Below are positions 5,881 to 6,749 of a stretch of 6,749 nt of DNA, piece by piece. The stretch's first letter is position 1, and the number at the start of each line of letters is the position of its first letter. This DNA comes from Lutispora sp. GTDB taxonomy: Bacteria; Bacillota; Clostridia; Lutisporales; Lutisporaceae. A program made the position numbers and the translations under genes. Under the pieces are notes generated by a model. It had not been told where the DNA came from, ran no database searches, and saw only the letters and a program-made list of their open reading frames with translations. The stretch is from the NCBI GenBank assembly GCA_030834765.1, contig JAUQXG010000486.1, positions 1 to 6,749 on the forward strand, given 5' to 3'.

Positions 5881-6015
5881 TTGGGCACGAGGCACGAGGC
5901 TCTAGGCACGAGGATTTAAGCAGGGCTTTGGAGTATGAAAAAAACACTCCAAAGTCTAACCCCAGCAAAAAACCTCGAACCTCGAACCTCGAGCCTGGCG
6001 CCTGGAACCCTAGCC
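5881..6015. repeat. Inverted pair of 7-base repeat arrays around a central hairpin, in the kdd-kamA gap
   Basis: The left array has a strict 7-base period: CGAGGCA, CGAGGCT, CTAGGCA, CGAGGAT, starting at 5888, 5895, 5902 and 5909. The right array is on the opposite strand with the same period: CCTCGAA, CCTCGAA, CCTCGAG, CCTGGCG, CCTGGAA, CCCTAGC, starting at 5973, 5980, 5987, 5994, 6001 and 6008. Between them CTTTGGAGT (5926-5934) pairs with ACTCCAAAG (5946-5954) around an 11-base loop. The whole element is therefore one long imperfect palindrome. It is clearly richer in G and C than its AT-rich flanks. No open frame on either strand looks like a real protein, and a 7-base period does not suit coding. 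A REP/MITE-like mobile element, or a structure for RNA processing, would fit. Confidence 0.8.
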
Positions 6016-6058
6016 AAATTCTAAATTCCCCAAAATAAAACCGGAGGTGTTCTGTATA

Positions 6059-6749
6059 ATGAGAAAATACACTGACATTGAACTTTGGAAAGATGTTACT
6101 CCTGAACAATGGAATGACTGGAAATGGCAGGTAGCAAACAGAATTGCTACAGTTGAACAGCTTAAGAAGGTTATTCACATTACAAAAGAAGAAGAAGACG
6201 GCATACATGAATGTCTGAAAACCCTCAGAATGGGTATTACGCCATATTATGCTTCCCTTATGGACCCAAATGATCCAAACTGTCCAGTTAGAAAGCAAGC
6301 AGTGCCATTATCTATAGAACTTCATAAAGCAGAAGCAGATATGCTAGATCCACTTCATGAAGATGAAGATTCACCAGTTCCGGGACTTACCCATAGATAT
6401 CCTGACAGAGCGCTTTTACTTGTAACAGATCAATGCTCCATGTATTGCAGACATTGTACAAGAAGAAGATTTGCAGGACAGCATGATGATGCGATGCCAA
6501 TGGACAACATAGATAAGGCTATAGAATATATTAGAAACACACCAGTAATCAGAGACGTTTTACTTTCTGGCGGAGATGCACTTTTAATAAATGATGACGT
6601 ATTAGAATATATCATCAAAAAATTAAGAGATATCCCACATGTTGAAATCGTAAGATTAGGTTCAAGAACTCCAGTAGTTCTTCCACAAAGAATCACACCA
6701 GAACTTTGTAATATGTTGAAGAAATATCATCCAATCTGGTTGAATACAC
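6059..6749 (+). CDS. kamA: L-lysine 2,3-aminomutase, N-terminal 230 residues (3' end outside window)
   Basis: This radical SAM, PLP-dependent enzyme converts L-lysine to L-beta-lysine, the first step of lysine fermentation. The readable part matches clostridial KamA closely from the start: WKDVTPEQWNDWKWQ (10-24), LRMGITPYYASLMDPNDP (56-73), SPVPGLTHRYPDR (105-117), the iron-sulfur cluster motif C126-x3-C130-x2-C133 followed by TRRRF, the SAM-contact SGGDAL (170-175), and GSRTPVVLPQRITPE (201-215). The family is about 415 residues, so the PLP lysine and the zinc-binding C-terminal part lie beyond the window edge. GGAGGTG (6043-6049) precedes the ATG by 9 bases. Its own strong ribosome site and the 200-base gap after kdd mean it may be translated, and possibly transcribed, partly independently. 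I saw no convincing second promoter in the gap. The beta-lysine 5,6-aminomutase genes are expected downstream. Confidence 0.97.
   Translation, partial: MRKYTDIELWKDVTPEQWNDWKWQVANRIATVEQLKKVIHITKEEEDGIHECLKTLRMGITPYYASLMDPNDPNCPVRKQAVPLSIELHKAEADMLDPLHEDEDSPVPGLTHRYPDRALLLVTDQCSMYCRHCTRRRFAGQHDDAMPMDNIDKAIEYIRNTPVIRDVLLSGGDALLINDDVLEYIIKKLRDIPHVEIVRLGSRTPVVLPQRITPELCNMLKKYHPIWLNT

Noticed and set aside
5881..6015. CRISPR array or tRNA-like element
   Set aside because: The repeat units are 7 bases with no spacers, so it is not CRISPR. TTCGAGG-type sequence resembles a tRNA T-loop, but no acceptor, D or anticodon stems can be built.
5783..6298. Long open frame on the - strand across the kdd-kamA gap
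   Set aside because: It overlaps kamA and kdd, its composition is that of the repeat element read in frame, and it has no ribosome site or recognisable family.

Overview
The window reads as chromosomal DNA from a low-GC, amino-acid-fermenting Firmicute of the clostridial type. The DNA is AT-rich, the ribosome binding sites are strong AGGAGG-like sequences, and the right end carries two signature genes of anaerobic lysine fermentation. All recognised genes are on the + strand. I cannot name the species from the sequence alone.

Left part (1-2580): the last 35 codons of a cupin-ended protein, probably an XRE-cupin regulator, are followed by a perfect 27-bp AT-rich inverted repeat and two tandem 20-bp repeats. 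Next come a DUF819-type multi-pass membrane protein (267-1466) and an M19 membrane-dipeptidase-family hydrolase (1554-2528). These two are separated by a structured 87-base gap and closed by a rho-independent terminator. The pairing suggests import of a small peptide or amino-acid compound followed by hydrolysis, but the substrate is unknown.

Middle (2581-3100): a single-gene unit encoding a DUF1934/YwiB-like small protein, with its own -10 box and a short terminator.

Right part (3138-6749): a PAS-AAA+-Fis sigma-54 activator is followed by a 261-base regulatory gap. The gap holds a terminator-like hairpin and a near-perfect -24/-12 (sigma-54) promoter. Downstream lie kdd (L-erythro-3,5-diaminohexanoate dehydrogenase) and the first 230 codons of kamA (lysine 2,3-aminomutase), which runs off the window. 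The simplest reading is that the activator senses a metabolite through its PAS domain and turns on the lysine fermentation operon from this promoter.

The most unusual non-genic structure is the 200-base gap between kdd and kamA. Two arrays of 7-base repeats face each other in inverted orientation around a central hairpin, inside what should be one operon. It looks like a mobile or REP/MITE-like element, or an RNA-processing structure. No CRISPR array, rRNA, tRNA or transposase gene was seen.
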